This document shows, piece by piece, positions 42,140-51,337 of a stretch of 64,000 nt of DNA. Position 1 is the first letter of the stretch. Each line of letters begins with the position of its first letter. A model generated the notes under the pieces. It made no database searches. It had not been told where the DNA came from and worked only from the letters and a program-made list of their open reading frames with translations. The stretch is from the NCBI RefSeq assembly GCF_000368965.1, contig NZ_KB849780.1, positions 930,145 to 994,144 of the forward strand. Reading direction: 5' to 3'. Source of the stretch: Acinetobacter calcoaceticus DSM 30006 = CIP 81.8. GTDB lineage: Bacteria > Pseudomonadota > Gammaproteobacteria > Pseudomonadales > Moraxellaceae. The translations under genes were made by a program, and so were the position numbers.

Positions 42140-43713
42140 AAAGATTTTCCTGAGTTATGACTATTCATTAACTTAATGAGAGCAATACGTGGTGGATAAG
42201 TTCTAACGGGCAAAATCAGCATAACGATCAATAAAAACGCAGCCAATCCCGCTAAAATCAGATATTGATCGCTAATGACTAAAACAGATTGCTGCGCTTG
42301 AATCGCAGAATTTAGGGCTGATAACCCACCTGAAACACGTTCTGCGCCATTTTCAGTCAGTACAGGTGGGGTAAGAGGGTTAATAACAGGGCCTTGAATA
42401 TTTTGGAAAACATGTTGGGCTGTATTTTCAATCAGTCGTGTTGAATGGTATTCACCGCGTACTCGGTTTACCCAATCTAAAATACAAACGCCAAGTACGC
42501 CACTAATAGCACGTGGGGTATTAATCATTGGTGAAGCGTAAATCGCCATGGTTGGATGTACGCTGTTTGTACCCATCATGAGCAACGAGAGCACTACACA
42601 GGTTTGCCCTAAACATGAAATCGCGTGCCAAAAATAAAATTGATCTTGATTCCATGTGGTGTCGAGTTGACTTGCACCTAAACAGCCTGCGATTACTAGA
42701 AGCAAACCAAAGCCATGCACATAGCGGCTGTCGACCCAAGCTTGATTTAAAAGCTTAACGACAATGAGAATATAGATGAATTGCAATGCCGCAATTTGTA
42801 AACCAATCCACATGGTTTGGGTAGGTTTATAGCCGTGTACAGCGCTCAGATAATTGAGTGGTAATGTACTTGTCGACATCCCAATAATCACAAAGCAAAA
42901 CAGTGCAAAGATAGCGTAAGCAAAATTTCGTATTTCGAGCATTTGCGGTTTAATTAATGGGGATGGAGAACGCCATTCATGTATGAAAAATAAAGGTAAT
43001 GTGATGGTACTGATTAAAGCCAATACACAAATTAATTTAGAGTAGAACCAATCTAGATGATTGCCATGTAATAACATGGTGCTCAGGCTTGCTAAGCTTA
43101 TAATGGCTAAAATAGCGCCTGTCCAATCGTAAGTCTTTATTCTTGAATAATTTAAAGGGTCTTGAGGAATACCAAAATAAACCAGCGCTGCACTTAAGGC
43201 ACAAAACGGGATGGTTTGAAAGAAAATCATCTTCCAGCCAATCACATCTAAATAAAAGGCAGAAAGCGCAGCACTTAAGTTGGGAAAGAAAGTCGCAGTT
43301 AATGCGTAGCAGGCTAAGCCCCATAGACGAATATCTGGCCCCAAAAATCTAAGCGCACATGCCATAAGCAAAGGAATGGTTAACCCATTAGCAAGACCTT
43401 GTAAGGCGCGTAATAAATAAAATATTTCGATATTTGGACTAAAAGGAATTAAAACACTAGAGAAGAGGCAAAGCCCTATGGCAAAAAGAAGAACTCTTCG
43501 CATAGAAAAAATGACCGCCCAACTGGTGGAAAGTATCATTCCAATAATCATGGCACTGGCATAAATACTGTTGACCCAATAACCCGAGTCAACACTAATT
43601 CCCATAGCTCCACGTATGTCGGCTAAGGTAATGCTGGTGATGCGGTTATTAAATTCAACAGTCATTGCAGCAAATATTGCACCTGCTAAACCGATGAGGG
43701 GGCGTTTATTCAT
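42136..43713 (-). CDS. MFS transporter, DHA2/EmrB type
   Basis: The 525-residue protein has about 14 hydrophobic helices, as in the DHA2 drug:proton antiporter branch, but the usual motif A and C sequences are weakly conserved, so the substrate may differ from classical drugs. It starts the efflux operon, ends overlapping the EmrA-like gene by 4 bases, and is divergent from the TetR gene at 43880, with a 14-base palindrome in the shared promoter region. Confidence 0.88.
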   Translation of the reverse strand: MNKRPLIGLAGAIFAAMTVEFNNRITSITLADIRGAMGISVDSGYWVNSIYASAMIIGMILSTSWAVIFSMRRVLLFAIGLCLFSSVLIPFSPNIEIFYLLRALQGLANGLTIPLLMACALRFLGPDIRLWGLACYALTATFFPNLSAALSAFYLDVIGWKMIFFQTIPFCALSAALVYFGIPQDPLNYSRIKTYDWTGAILAIISLASLSTMLLHGNHLDWFYSKLICVLALISTITLPLFFIHEWRSPSPLIKPQMLEIRNFAYAIFALFCFVIIGMSTSTLPLNYLSAVHGYKPTQTMWIGLQIAALQFIYILIVVKLLNQAWVDSRYVHGFGLLLVIAGCLGASQLDTTWNQDQFYFWHAISCLGQTCVVLSLLMMGTNSVHPTMAIYASPMINTPRAISGVLGVCILDWVNRVRGEYHSTRLIENTAQHVFQNIQGPVINPLTPPVLTENGAERVSGGLSALNSAIQAQQSVLVISDQYLILAGLAAFLLIVMLILPVRTYPPRIALIKLMNSHNSGKSL

Positions 43714-43770
43714 CTTTTACCTTAAATCTTAAACATCAATTCATTGCACGGAGTAGATATTTACTGTACT

Positions 43771-43784
43771 GTACCGATCGGTAC
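43771..43784. promoter_or_regulatory. Candidate TetR operator (GTACCGATCGGTAC)
   Basis: A perfect 14-base palindrome lies between the divergent efflux operon and tetR, 58 bases before the efflux start and about 96 before tetR. GAGTAG/CTACTC flank it more distantly. Its position fits a site controlling both genes. Confidence 0.6.
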
Positions 43785-43879
43785 TCTACTCTCTAATTAA
43801 ATTTCCGTCAATTCTCGATTTTGAACTTTTCGATGAGTTACACTACAAACGAAGTCGCTAAAATTGTTATAAGGTCACT

Positions 43880-44506
43880 ATGTCTGTTTCAACTAAAGCT
43901 AATGAAAAAGATCAAAAAATTCTGGATGCAGCAACAAAATTTTTTCTTACTCATGGTTTTAGTGGCACCACAACAGATATGATTCAAAAAGAGGCGGGTG
44001 TTTCAAAAGCAACCATGTATGGTTGTTATAAAAATAAAGAAGTGATGTTTGCTGCCGTGATTGAACGACAATGCGCGAACATGCAAGAGCAAATTATATT
44101 AGTCGAGACAAAAGCTGAAAACCTACGTTCTGCTTTAACTGAAATTGGAAAAACTTATCTGTGTTTTATATTATCGCATTCAGGTTTGGCTTTTTTTAGA
44201 GTATGTATTGCAGAAGCAGTCAGGTTTCCAGAGTTATCTGAAAAATTCTTTCAAGTTGGCCCAGAACGTCTTGCTAATATTATTGCGGGTTATCTTGAAA
44301 AATCAGCCAAAAATGGTGAAATTGAATTAGAGTCTTCTGCTGATATCGCTGCGAATATATTTTTAGCGTTACTACGAAGTGATGCACATCTTAAGTGTCT
44401 TACACATCCTAATTACATCATATCGGATAGTGAAATTAGTTCTTGGGTTGAATATGCAGTTGGTTTATTTATGAAAAATATCAATTACAATGAGAAGTTA
44501 AAATAA
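43880..44506 (+). CDS. TetR family regulator of the efflux pair
   Basis: The 208-residue protein has the TetR N-terminal domain (about residues 10-57, with GTTTDMIQKEAGVSKATMYG) and a C-terminal ligand domain like AcrR C-terminal families (HSGLAFFRVCIAEAVRFPEL, about 95-114). It is divergent from the MFS/HlyD operon, and a perfect palindrome lies in between, which suggests autorepression and repression of the pump. The inducer is unknown. Confidence 0.9.
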   Translation: MSVSTKANEKDQKILDAATKFFLTHGFSGTTTDMIQKEAGVSKATMYGCYKNKEVMFAAVIERQCANMQEQIILVETKAENLRSALTEIGKTYLCFILSHSGLAFFRVCIAEAVRFPELSEKFFQVGPERLANIIAGYLEKSAKNGEIELESSADIAANIFLALLRSDAHLKCLTHPNYIISDSEISSWVEYAVGLFMKNINYNEKLK

Positions 44507-44587
44507 TTTTATAAGTACTTCTAGTCTCAAAATTGGTAAGAATAGTTTCTATTTTTTACTTATTTGAGAATAAAACAACTTGATATT

Positions 44588-44603
44588 TAATCTATATGGA
44601 TTA
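44588..44603. promoter_or_regulatory. Candidate operator TAATCTATATGGATTA
   Basis: An inverted repeat (TAATC-N6-GATTA) lies 86 bases before the tetR gene at 44690. Two near-copies lie upstream of the alkyl-sulfatase locus (45531 and 45553). All three share TAATCTAnnTGGATTA, and two share the preceding CTTGATATT. Confidence 0.65.
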
Positions 44604-44689
44604 TTCTTTTTCTCTAAAGGTTAATGCATAAGAATGGGGATATTTTCTTAAGTTAACACCATTAATTTTAACTTGTACTGTGGAATCTA

Positions 44690-45307
44690 ATGAGTAAACA
44701 AACTAAAGAAAAATTGATAGAAGCAGCCATCATTCTTTTTTCACAAAATAATATTGAAACGCTATCAGTACAAAGAATTAATGAAACTGCTGGAGTTGCA
44801 AATAAGTCAGCTCTTTATTACCACTTTAAATCAAAATGGGGACTCGTGGAGGCTGCATTAGATCATGTTATGCAGCCTTATGTTATTGATAGTTTAGAGT
44901 TATTAAATGCTATTCCACCCGATAATGTACAAGTTTCTGATGTTGTAGATGCTTTAATGAAACCTATGATAAAAATACTTTTACAGCATAATGGCATTCA
45001 TTACATAAAATTTTTCTCTAAAACGATTAGTGCCGGAGATGAAGGGCGCGTTATTGTTGCAAAAACTTTAGTACCTATTTCCAATAAAGCCGTAGGTCTA
45101 TTACAACAAGCTTTACCAGATGCAGACCCAAATGCGATTTCACTTAAAGTACTTTTTACTTTTAACATCATTTTAAATGTGATTAGTGATGTTGGAATTG
45201 AGCATTTTTGGCCAACAGAGGTTAAAGATCATAAACTAATCGCCAAATATCTAAAAGATTATATTGAAGGTGGAATTCGTTTTAAAGTAGATCATTTTTA
45301 TTCATAA
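44690..45307 (+). CDS. TetR family regulator, probably of the alkyl sulfatase locus
   Basis: The 205-residue protein has a TetR DNA-binding domain (about residues 5-50; VQRINETAGVANKSALYYHF) and a helical C-terminal domain. The same inverted repeat, TAATCTAnnTGGATTA, is found upstream of this gene and twice upstream of the gene at 45646, so it probably autoregulates and controls the downstream lipoprotein and alkyl sulfatase genes. The inducer may be an alkyl sulfate or the fatty alcohol released; this is inferred from context. Confidence 0.88.
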   Translation: MSKQTKEKLIEAAIILFSQNNIETLSVQRINETAGVANKSALYYHFKSKWGLVEAALDHVMQPYVIDSLELLNAIPPDNVQVSDVVDALMKPMIKILLQHNGIHYIKFFSKTISAGDEGRVIVAKTLVPISNKAVGLLQQALPDADPNAISLKVLFTFNIILNVISDVGIEHFWPTEVKDHKLIAKYLKDYIEGGIRFKVDHFYS

Positions 45308-45645
45308 GCCTCAAAAAATTCCTATCTTTCACTGAGTAAGCATCGCTTCATCTCACCCTACATTTTTTATAGAACCCGTTTAGATAGTACGGTTTGAACT
45401 CTACTCTCTTGTGTAATCAGAATTGATAAAACTTTTTCTCTAGTATTGATATTTTAATAAATGTTAATAAGTATTTGATTTTATTTAAAAAAATAATTTT
45501 ATTCATTGTTGGTAAAAATAGCTTGATATTTAATCTAGTTGGATTATTATTTTAATCTAAATGGATTAGATCTCGAAAAAAATCGAGATTAAGAAATATA
45601 ACAAAAAATCAAGTTTGTATCGCTTGGTCAACATGGAAAAGTATT
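45308..45645 (+). promoter_or_regulatory. Promoter region of the alkyl sulfatase locus with two operator copies
   Basis: This 338-base AT-rich gap holds no gene. At 45531-45546 (TAATCTAGTTGGATTA) and 45553-45568 (TAATCTAAATGGATTA) are two copies of the candidate TetR site, 22 bases apart centre to centre, two helical turns. At about 45405-45418 a second stretch, ACTCTACTCTC, repeats part of the efflux operator region (43782-43793). Confidence 0.65.
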
Positions 45646-47040
45646 ATGGAAAAATTTAATCAGTTAAGGATTGCAATATTATTGACGGTTATTGGCTCTG
45701 TGGGTTTGAGCGCGTGCAATGATAGTGATGATTCTACTCAGGTAAATAAACCAACAAACCCAGGAACTGAGTTAACAGATTGCATGTGGCAAGATTCTGT
45801 AACAAGTAAACAGCATACGGGAGAAGACCCGTTAAATTATGCGTTTCCTGATTCTAATGTAACGTATTGGTCATCAGAATTTACGGTTCCAGAAGGTGCA
45901 AAAGTAATGATTGATGGGGATTATCCTTATTCGCGTCACTTTTCATTGGTGAGCTATACAGCAAAAGGTGAGCGAGTTAATTCCCTATTAGATGCAGCCA
46001 TTTTACCAAATCAAGGTTCAATCAACCCGTTTGTAGTCGGGAATAACCGTCTTGGCAAAGAGCGTAGTTACTCAGCACAATTGCAATTAGGAGATTTACC
46101 AAGTAATCCTCTAAATAATACGTTGTATGCCCCAAAAACAGGTGATGGCAAAGTTGCCATTTTATATCGTGTATATGTACCCAACAAAAATATGGATATT
46201 AAAGGAAATGTGAGTTTCCCTCGATTTAAAGTACAACTTGCAAATGGGGAAGTTAAAAAAGGCCAAGATGTTTGTAATGTTCTACAAGTAAAAAAAGCAC
46301 CTATTGATCGTATATCGGCAGTACCATTAAAAAATACTGTAGATGCATTTAACCAAAATAGATATGAGGGTTTTCCTGCACAACAGGAACCGAAATGGTA
46401 CAAAGCTTTTAGTGCTTTAGATAGCTTCAAATGTATTTATAAATTCGATCCTATTACAAAACAGCCTATCGATAAATGTGAAGGTTTGGCTGTCACACCA
46501 AAACTTGGTTTTTGGGCTACACCTGACAATGAATATGTTTATGCGACAGTAAGTAGACGATTAGGTAAAGTGATCGAACTTCGAGGTAAAGTTCCAACTA
46601 CAGCGAAAACTTTTAATAATGATCCGTTTGTTCAAAAAACAGATGTACGTTATTGGTCAATTTGTACAAATGAAGTGATTTCAACCGCGACAAATTATTG
46701 TCTCTATGACGAAAATATTCAAAAAGTAGATAAAGACGGTTTCTATACCATTGTTGCTTCGTTACCAGAAGATCGACCAGCGAATGCACGAGAAGAGTGT
46801 GGCGTATATTTCCTTGAGCTAAGTCCTCGTGGTTCAGGCTATACAGCTGAAGATGGTAAAGCTTTCGGTCACTCAGACTTTGGTTTATTTATTATGCGTA
46901 ATTTATTACCTGATAGCGCTTTTGCTCACGCCGTTCAGAAGGTGAAAGTACCGGGTGAAGAAAAAGCAGTAATGGGTGATTATTTGCCAGACATTCGATA
47001 CACCTCTAAAGATGCTTTTGAAACAAAGGATTGTTCTTAA
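45646..47040 (+). CDS. Large exported lipoprotein beside the alkyl sulfatase
   Basis: The 464-residue product has a lipoprotein signal (GSVGLSACNDSDDS; Cys25), a short linker and a folded region of beta-strand style with WSSEFTVPEGAKVMIDGDYP (about residues 70-89) and YSRHFSLVSYTAKGERVNSL (about 90-109). The latter resembles DUF1214-like proteins, in which an RYFSF-x-Y strand recurs. Six cysteines in the C-terminal half could form disulfides. I cannot assign a catalytic role. Position and shared regulation suggest it works with the alkyl sulfatase, for example in substrate binding. Confidence 0.7.
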   Translation: MEKFNQLRIAILLTVIGSVGLSACNDSDDSTQVNKPTNPGTELTDCMWQDSVTSKQHTGEDPLNYAFPDSNVTYWSSEFTVPEGAKVMIDGDYPYSRHFSLVSYTAKGERVNSLLDAAILPNQGSINPFVVGNNRLGKERSYSAQLQLGDLPSNPLNNTLYAPKTGDGKVAILYRVYVPNKNMDIKGNVSFPRFKVQLANGEVKKGQDVCNVLQVKKAPIDRISAVPLKNTVDAFNQNRYEGFPAQQEPKWYKAFSALDSFKCIYKFDPITKQPIDKCEGLAVTPKLGFWATPDNEYVYATVSRRLGKVIELRGKVPTTAKTFNNDPFVQKTDVRYWSICTNEVISTATNYCLYDENIQKVDKDGFYTIVASLPEDRPANAREECGVYFLELSPRGSGYTAEDGKAFGHSDFGLFIMRNLLPDSAFAHAVQKVKVPGEEKAVMGDYLPDIRYTSKDAFETKDCS

Positions 47041-47061
47041 AATCTAGATATAAAGAAAATC

Positions 47062-47092
47062 AACCAATCTTTTAATGAAAGATTGGTTTTTT
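47062..47092 (+). terminator. Terminator between lipoprotein and alkyl sulfatase genes
   Basis: AACCAATCTTT (47062-47072) pairs with AAAGATTGGTT (47078-47088), followed by TTTT. The sulfatase may have its own promoter or rely on read-through. Confidence 0.8.
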
Positions 47093-47177
47093 CTTTAGTA
47101 CCTAAGAAGTTTTAAATCAATAAAAATATTCCCAATCTTTATGGGATAAACAGCATATAAAATATTAAGGAAATTTT

Positions 47178-49127
47178 ATGAAAATCAAAGTACTAACGGC
47201 TTCATTGTTATGCACTTTATCATTTAACACATTTGCAGAAACTAAAGTAGAAAAGGCCGTTATTGACTCCAATGCCTCTTATGGTAGTAAGTACAATCTA
47301 CAAGATGCTGATGAGTTTAAAAATGCTGAAAAGGGTTTTATCGCTAAACCTACTGGCCAAATAAAAAATGAGCAAGGAGATGTGATTTGGGATTTTGATG
47401 CATTTAATTTTATTAAAGATCAAGCTCCTAATACTGTAAATCCAAGCCTGTGGAGACAAGCAAAATTAAATAATAATGTTGGTTTGTTTAAGGTGACGGA
47501 CCGTGTTTGGCAAGTTCGGGGTTTTGATCTGGCAAACATGACCATTATTCAGGGTAATACAGGCTGGATCATTGTTGACACTTTAACCTCTAAAGAAACT
47601 GCTGAAGCGGCTATTAAATTTGCAAGACAGCATTTAGGTAACCAGAAAATTTCAGCGATTGTTTTTACGCATAGCCATGTTGATCATTTTGGTGGTGCTC
47701 TCGGCGTTATCTCTGCTGAAGAATTGAAGCAAAGCAAGATACCCATTGTAGCTCCTGAAGGATTTATGGAAGAAGCGACTAGTGAGAACATTATGGCTGG
47801 GCCAGCCATGAGTCGCCGAGCAACTTATATGTATGGTACATTTTTACCTAAAAATACAGAAGGTTTGGTTGATAATGGTTTAGGTAAAGCGGTAGCAGTC
47901 GGACAAATCGGAATTTTAGAACCTAATCAGTTGATTACGCAGAAAGAACAAAAATTAAATATCGATGGTTTGGATTTTGTATTCTATAACGTTCCAAGTT
48001 CAGAAGCGCCGTCAGAATTAACTTTTTCCATTCCGTCACTTAAGCTTTATAACGGCGCAGAGATTCTCTCCCATACACTACATAATCTTTACACTCTAAG
48101 GGGTGCTAAAGTACGCGATACGTTAAAGTGGGTCGGTTATCTTAACCAAGCTTTAGTGCAAACCCAAAACTCAGAAGTTTTTATTGCCCAACATCACTGG
48201 CCAGTTTGGGGGCAACAAAATATTCAAGACTTTATTAAGACACAAAGAGATGTCTATAAATTCATTCATGATCAAACTGTTCGTTCTATGAACTCTGGTT
48301 TAAATGGTGCTGAAATCGCAGAGAAGATTAAACTGCCACCAGAGTTAGACCAAAAGCTATATGCTCACGGCTATTATGGAACCTTAAAACATAATACAAA
48401 GGCTGTATATCAATACTACATGGGTTGGTTTGATGCCAACCCGTCAAATTTAGACCCTTTACCGCCTAAAGATGCTGCAAAGAAATATATTGAACTGGCA
48501 GGTGGAGAGGCGAATGCTTTAAAAAATGCTCAGCAAGCTTATGACAAGGCTGAATACAGATGGACTGCGGAAGTTCTAAAACATTTAGTATTTAATAACC
48601 CAAAGAATTTTCAAGCTAAAGAATTGCTGGCAAAAACTTATCGACAATTAGGATATTCAGCGGAAGCTTCGACTTGGCGTAATTTCTATTTATCGGGTGC
48701 ACAAGAATTACAAGGCGTTACTCCAGTTAAGAATACTTCGGATTTATTAGGTTTATTTATTCATACGCCGACTGAAAAATTTCTTGAAGCGATGGCAACC
48801 AATCTGGATGTTGAAAATTTAAAAAATGAAAATCAGTGTATGAACTTAGTCTTGACCGATACACAAGAAAATTTTTCATTACGGATTGAAAACTCGGTCA
48901 TGCTCTTTGATAAATATGACAGCGATAATCTACCTACAAACTGTCCAACGTTGAAGCTGACTAAACTTTTATATTTAAAGTTAATTACAGGTGAAGTGAG
49001 TGGTTCGAAAGTTTTATTTTCTAAGGACAGCGAAATAGAGGGCAATCCGTTAAAAATTGGAAAGTTCTTTTCTTTATTTAAAAAGTCTACCAATATTTTT
49101 CCAATTGTGACTCGTCCAGAAAACTGA
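47178..49127 (+). CDS. SdsA1-type alkyl/aryl sulfatase
   Basis: The 649-residue enzyme has a signal peptide (about residues 1-20, cleavage after TFA) and an MBL-fold catalytic domain with THSHVDHFGG (164-173). Further metal ligands probably lie near EILSHTLHNLYTLRG, and AQHHWPVWG is also visible. A helical dimerisation domain (about 400-530) and an SCP2-like C-terminal domain (about 535-645) follow. This is the order in SdsA1/BDS1 enzymes, which cleave dodecyl sulfate and related primary alkyl sulfates to alcohol and sulfate in the periplasm. AAGGAAATTTT precedes the ATG. Confidence 0.92.
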   Translation: MKIKVLTASLLCTLSFNTFAETKVEKAVIDSNASYGSKYNLQDADEFKNAEKGFIAKPTGQIKNEQGDVIWDFDAFNFIKDQAPNTVNPSLWRQAKLNNNVGLFKVTDRVWQVRGFDLANMTIIQGNTGWIIVDTLTSKETAEAAIKFARQHLGNQKISAIVFTHSHVDHFGGALGVISAEELKQSKIPIVAPEGFMEEATSENIMAGPAMSRRATYMYGTFLPKNTEGLVDNGLGKAVAVGQIGILEPNQLITQKEQKLNIDGLDFVFYNVPSSEAPSELTFSIPSLKLYNGAEILSHTLHNLYTLRGAKVRDTLKWVGYLNQALVQTQNSEVFIAQHHWPVWGQQNIQDFIKTQRDVYKFIHDQTVRSMNSGLNGAEIAEKIKLPPELDQKLYAHGYYGTLKHNTKAVYQYYMGWFDANPSNLDPLPPKDAAKKYIELAGGEANALKNAQQAYDKAEYRWTAEVLKHLVFNNPKNFQAKELLAKTYRQLGYSAEASTWRNFYLSGAQELQGVTPVKNTSDLLGLFIHTPTEKFLEAMATNLDVENLKNENQCMNLVLTDTQENFSLRIENSVMLFDKYDSDNLPTNCPTLKLTKLLYLKLITGEVSGSKVLFSKDSEIEGNPLKIGKFFSLFKKSTNIFPIVTRPEN

Positions 49128-49192
49128 AACGATCAAAGATAGACCCATAGGAAATTCAAGCTAAAGCATCCTTTAGCAATGATTTCAACCTA

Positions 49193-49233
49193 GCAGCACT
49201 TGATAGAACCCAACCATCAAGTGCTGCATTTTT
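49193..49233 (+). terminator. Terminator after the alkyl sulfatase gene
   Basis: A perfect 12-base stem GCAGCACTTGAT / ATCAAGTGCTGC (49193-49204, 49216-49227) is followed by ATTTTTAA. Confidence 0.8.
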
Positions 49234-49317
49234 AACTTTATATAAACCAAATTATTCGATGTGCTGGTGTAAATTTGGAGGTTCTAACTTCTAGTCTCTT
49301 TAAAAAGTGAGCGTTAC

Positions 49318-49854
49318 GTGAGAAGAGTAATTTTAGCTGCTACATTAAGTTTTACCGTACTAGCTATGCAAGGTTGTCTTTCTTTGCCTCATAAAGTTGA
49401 TGAAAAATCTGCTGAAAAGAAAAACGAGTATTTTTCAGAAATTGTTAAATTCAAAGGTTTAAGCCAAACGCAAATTTATGATGCTTCTAAAAACTGGCGA
49501 AACAATGTTGTGGATTATGTTTCAAGTCGAAAGATTATTCAGGCAGATGACAATAATAAAATACTGACAATTAAAGGACATGCAGGGCTAAAATTTGATA
49601 ACTGTATGGACTGTCTAAGCAGAAATATGATTAAGGTAGCGGATGATTCCTTTAATTATATTCTGAAAATAGAAGTTAAAGATCATCAAGCTAAGCTTAC
49701 TTTTAGCAATATTGAACCTCGTGACAATCGTAATAATCATTTTTATAAAGATAAAAATGCAGCCATAAAAAATCAATTAAAGAACATTGTGGAAGGCTAT
49801 AAATTTCATATCTTACATCCGAATGCTCAGCCTGTAGGCGCGAGTCCAATGTAG
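49318..49854 (+). CDS. DUF4468-like lipoprotein (GTG start)
   Basis: The 178-residue product starts with GTG at 49318 and has a lipoprotein signal (LAMQGCLSL; lipobox MQGC, Cys20). The mature part follows the DUF4468 (TBP-like fold) pattern: FKGLSQTQIYDASKNWRNNV (about residues 49-68), IIQADDNNKILTIKGHAGL (about 77-95), then strands. DUF4468 proteins are secreted with no known activity. It is a single gene after a strong terminator. It would face the periplasm. Confidence 0.75.
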   Translation: MRRVILAATLSFTVLAMQGCLSLPHKVDEKSAEKKNEYFSEIVKFKGLSQTQIYDASKNWRNNVVDYVSSRKIIQADDNNKILTIKGHAGLKFDNCMDCLSRNMIKVADDSFNYILKIEVKDHQAKLTFSNIEPRDNRNNHFYKDKNAAIKNQLKNIVEGYKFHILHPNAQPVGASPM

Positions 49855-50201
49855 TTTTCTTAGATTGGCTTATAAAAAATAAAATATAGTTAAAAAGTCA
49901 GATAGGCCTGTGAGAGATAAATGTCTAACGAAAATAGGCATTTATCTTTGCTAAGTAGATGATGTATATCTCTTTAATATAAAAAAAATAAATATTGCAT
50001 ATAAATATCTTGAATAAATATTGATTTCCTGTATGCTTAATTTAACTAGAAAAAAGACTTGTAGTAAATCTTCTTTAAGTATCGCAGTTTTAGTCATAAT
50101 CCTTCGTTTTTTTCAGATATTAAGCTCAATTCGTTATTATTTTTTCAAGTTATATTTGTCATTTTAAAATGGCTCAAATTATTAAAATTAAAGGATATAT
50201 T
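49855..50201. other. Gap holding the long leader of the cold-shock gene
   Basis: No gene is seen. The last 150-200 bases are AT-rich and would form the long 5' untranslated region usual for cspA-type genes; a clear promoter was not identified. Confidence 0.45.
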
Positions 50202-50411
50202 ATGTCTAATACAGCTAATGGTACAGTAAAGTGGTTTAACGAAACTAAAGGTTTCGGTTTTATTCAACAAGAATCTGGTCCAGATGTGTTTGCTCATTTT
50301 AAAGAAATTGCTTCTTCTGGCTTCAAAACTTTATATGAAGGTCAGAAAGTAACGTTTAATATCGCTCAAGGCCAAAAAGGTCCAAGTGCTGTGAATATTA
50401 TTCCTGAGTAA
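50202..50411 (+). CDS. CspA-type cold-shock protein
   Basis: From ATG 50202 the product is 69 residues. RNP1 is KGFGFIQQ and RNP2 is VFAHF, the nucleic-acid-binding motifs of the cold-shock domain. The frame extends 11 codons further upstream, but AAGGATATATT precedes ATG 50202 and the [11 protein letters not shown] start is canonical. It binds single-stranded RNA or DNA as a chaperone. A palindromic terminator (50420) follows immediately. Confidence 0.93.
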   Translation: MSNTANGTVKWFNETKGFGFIQQESGPDVFAHFKEIASSGFKTLYEGQKVTFNIAQGQKGPSAVNIIPE

Positions 50412-50419
50412 TAAGCGAC

Positions 50420-50451
50420 AAAAAAAGCCCTGAATATTCAGGGCTTTTTTT
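50420..50451. terminator. Bidirectional terminator between csp and hxlR genes
   Basis: A perfect palindrome of six A, GCCCTGAATATTCAGGGC and six T lies between the convergent genes, with their stops within 10 bases on each side. Confidence 0.92.
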
Positions 50452-50453
50452 AT

Positions 50454-50936
50454 TTATTGTGAATCAGCTTTCACCTGACGATGAATTAATCTTAATTCTA
50501 AATTTTCCAAGCTAACGACCTGATCATTTGAATCAACCAGCTTTAATTTAAGTAAATCATTCGTATTTTTGTGGAAAACTTTAACCACATCTTGATTAGC
50601 TTCAATAAAGTTGCTGCCAGATTCAAGCATTGCAAGTAATACAATATTTAAGCTTCTACCTTTTGGCGTGAGTAAATACTCTTTGCGCTCTCTAACGCCG
50701 ATTTCCTTATAAATAGATAATTCAAATATTTCTAATTGAATAAGATGTTTTAGTCGATTAGATAAAATTTGCTTTGATATGCCTGTATTTTCTAAAAATT
50801 CATTAAATTTAGTTATCCCATAAAAAGCTTCTCTTAATAAGAGGATGGTCCACGTGTCATTCAATATTTCAGCAATTTGAAAAATTCCGCACACATCTGC
50901 CGAGAATTTATTATTTGGAATAATTTGATTTGACAT
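50454..50936 (-). CDS. HxlR family transcriptional regulator
   Basis: The 160-residue protein has an HxlR winged helix (about residues 12-105): GIFQIAEILNDTWTILLLRE, then FNEFLENTGISKQILSNRLK, and a wing with ERKEYLLTPKGRSL. A short C-terminal extension follows. HxlR proteins often sense electrophiles or aldehydes. It is divergent from the tautomerase gene with 62 bases between and probably regulates it. Confidence 0.9.
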   Translation of the reverse strand: MSNQIIPNNKFSADVCGIFQIAEILNDTWTILLLREAFYGITKFNEFLENTGISKQILSNRLKHLIQLEIFELSIYKEIGVRERKEYLLTPKGRSLNIVLLAMLESGSNFIEANQDVVKVFHKNTNDLLKLKLVDSNDQVVSLENLELRLIHRQVKADSQ

Positions 50937-50998
50937 TCAGTGAAGCTCCAATTAGCATGAGTCTACAATTTAGACCTAGGGTTAATTCAGGTAGCATT

Positions 50999-51226
50999 AT
51001 GCCATTTATAAATATACAAACAATAGAAGGCTTACTAGATAAAGAAAGTAAGGCTGAGCTTTTTAAACGAATAGCAGATTTATTTGTAGAGATTGAAGGA
51101 AAGGGAAATGCTGCTTTTCGGGAGCATGTCTGGATACGAATTGATGAGTATCCTCCTGAACAGTGGCAATTAGGCCACTTACGACCAACAAAAGAGATGA
51201 TTGAAATAATATCTAAAGCTAACTAA
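50999..51226 (+). CDS. 4-oxalocrotonate tautomerase family protein
   Basis: From ATG 50999 the product is 75 residues and begins MPFINIQ, leaving the catalytic Pro1 after Met removal, as the family requires. The longer frame from 50930 would bury this proline and is rejected. Conserved features are the helix DKESKAELFKRIADLFVEIE and the strand VWIRIDEYPPEQW. Such enzymes tautomerise keto-enol substrates or dehalogenate. The role here is unknown; the divergent HxlR suggests induction by a reactive compound. Confidence 0.88.
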   Translation: MPFINIQTIEGLLDKESKAELFKRIADLFVEIEGKGNAAFREHVWIRIDEYPPEQWQLGHLRPTKEMIEIISKAN

Positions 51227-51337
51227 CTATTATTCTTCCAGTGGTGTTCGGTGTAGAAATACCGACATAACAAACCTGAATTATTTTTAGGATAATTCAG
51301 GTTATAAAAAATTAATCTGCTAAATGCTTGTCTATTT

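Noticed and set aside
50930..51226. Longer tautomerase frame of 98 codons
   Set aside because: The catalytic proline must be residue 1 after Met removal, which is true only for the start at 50999.
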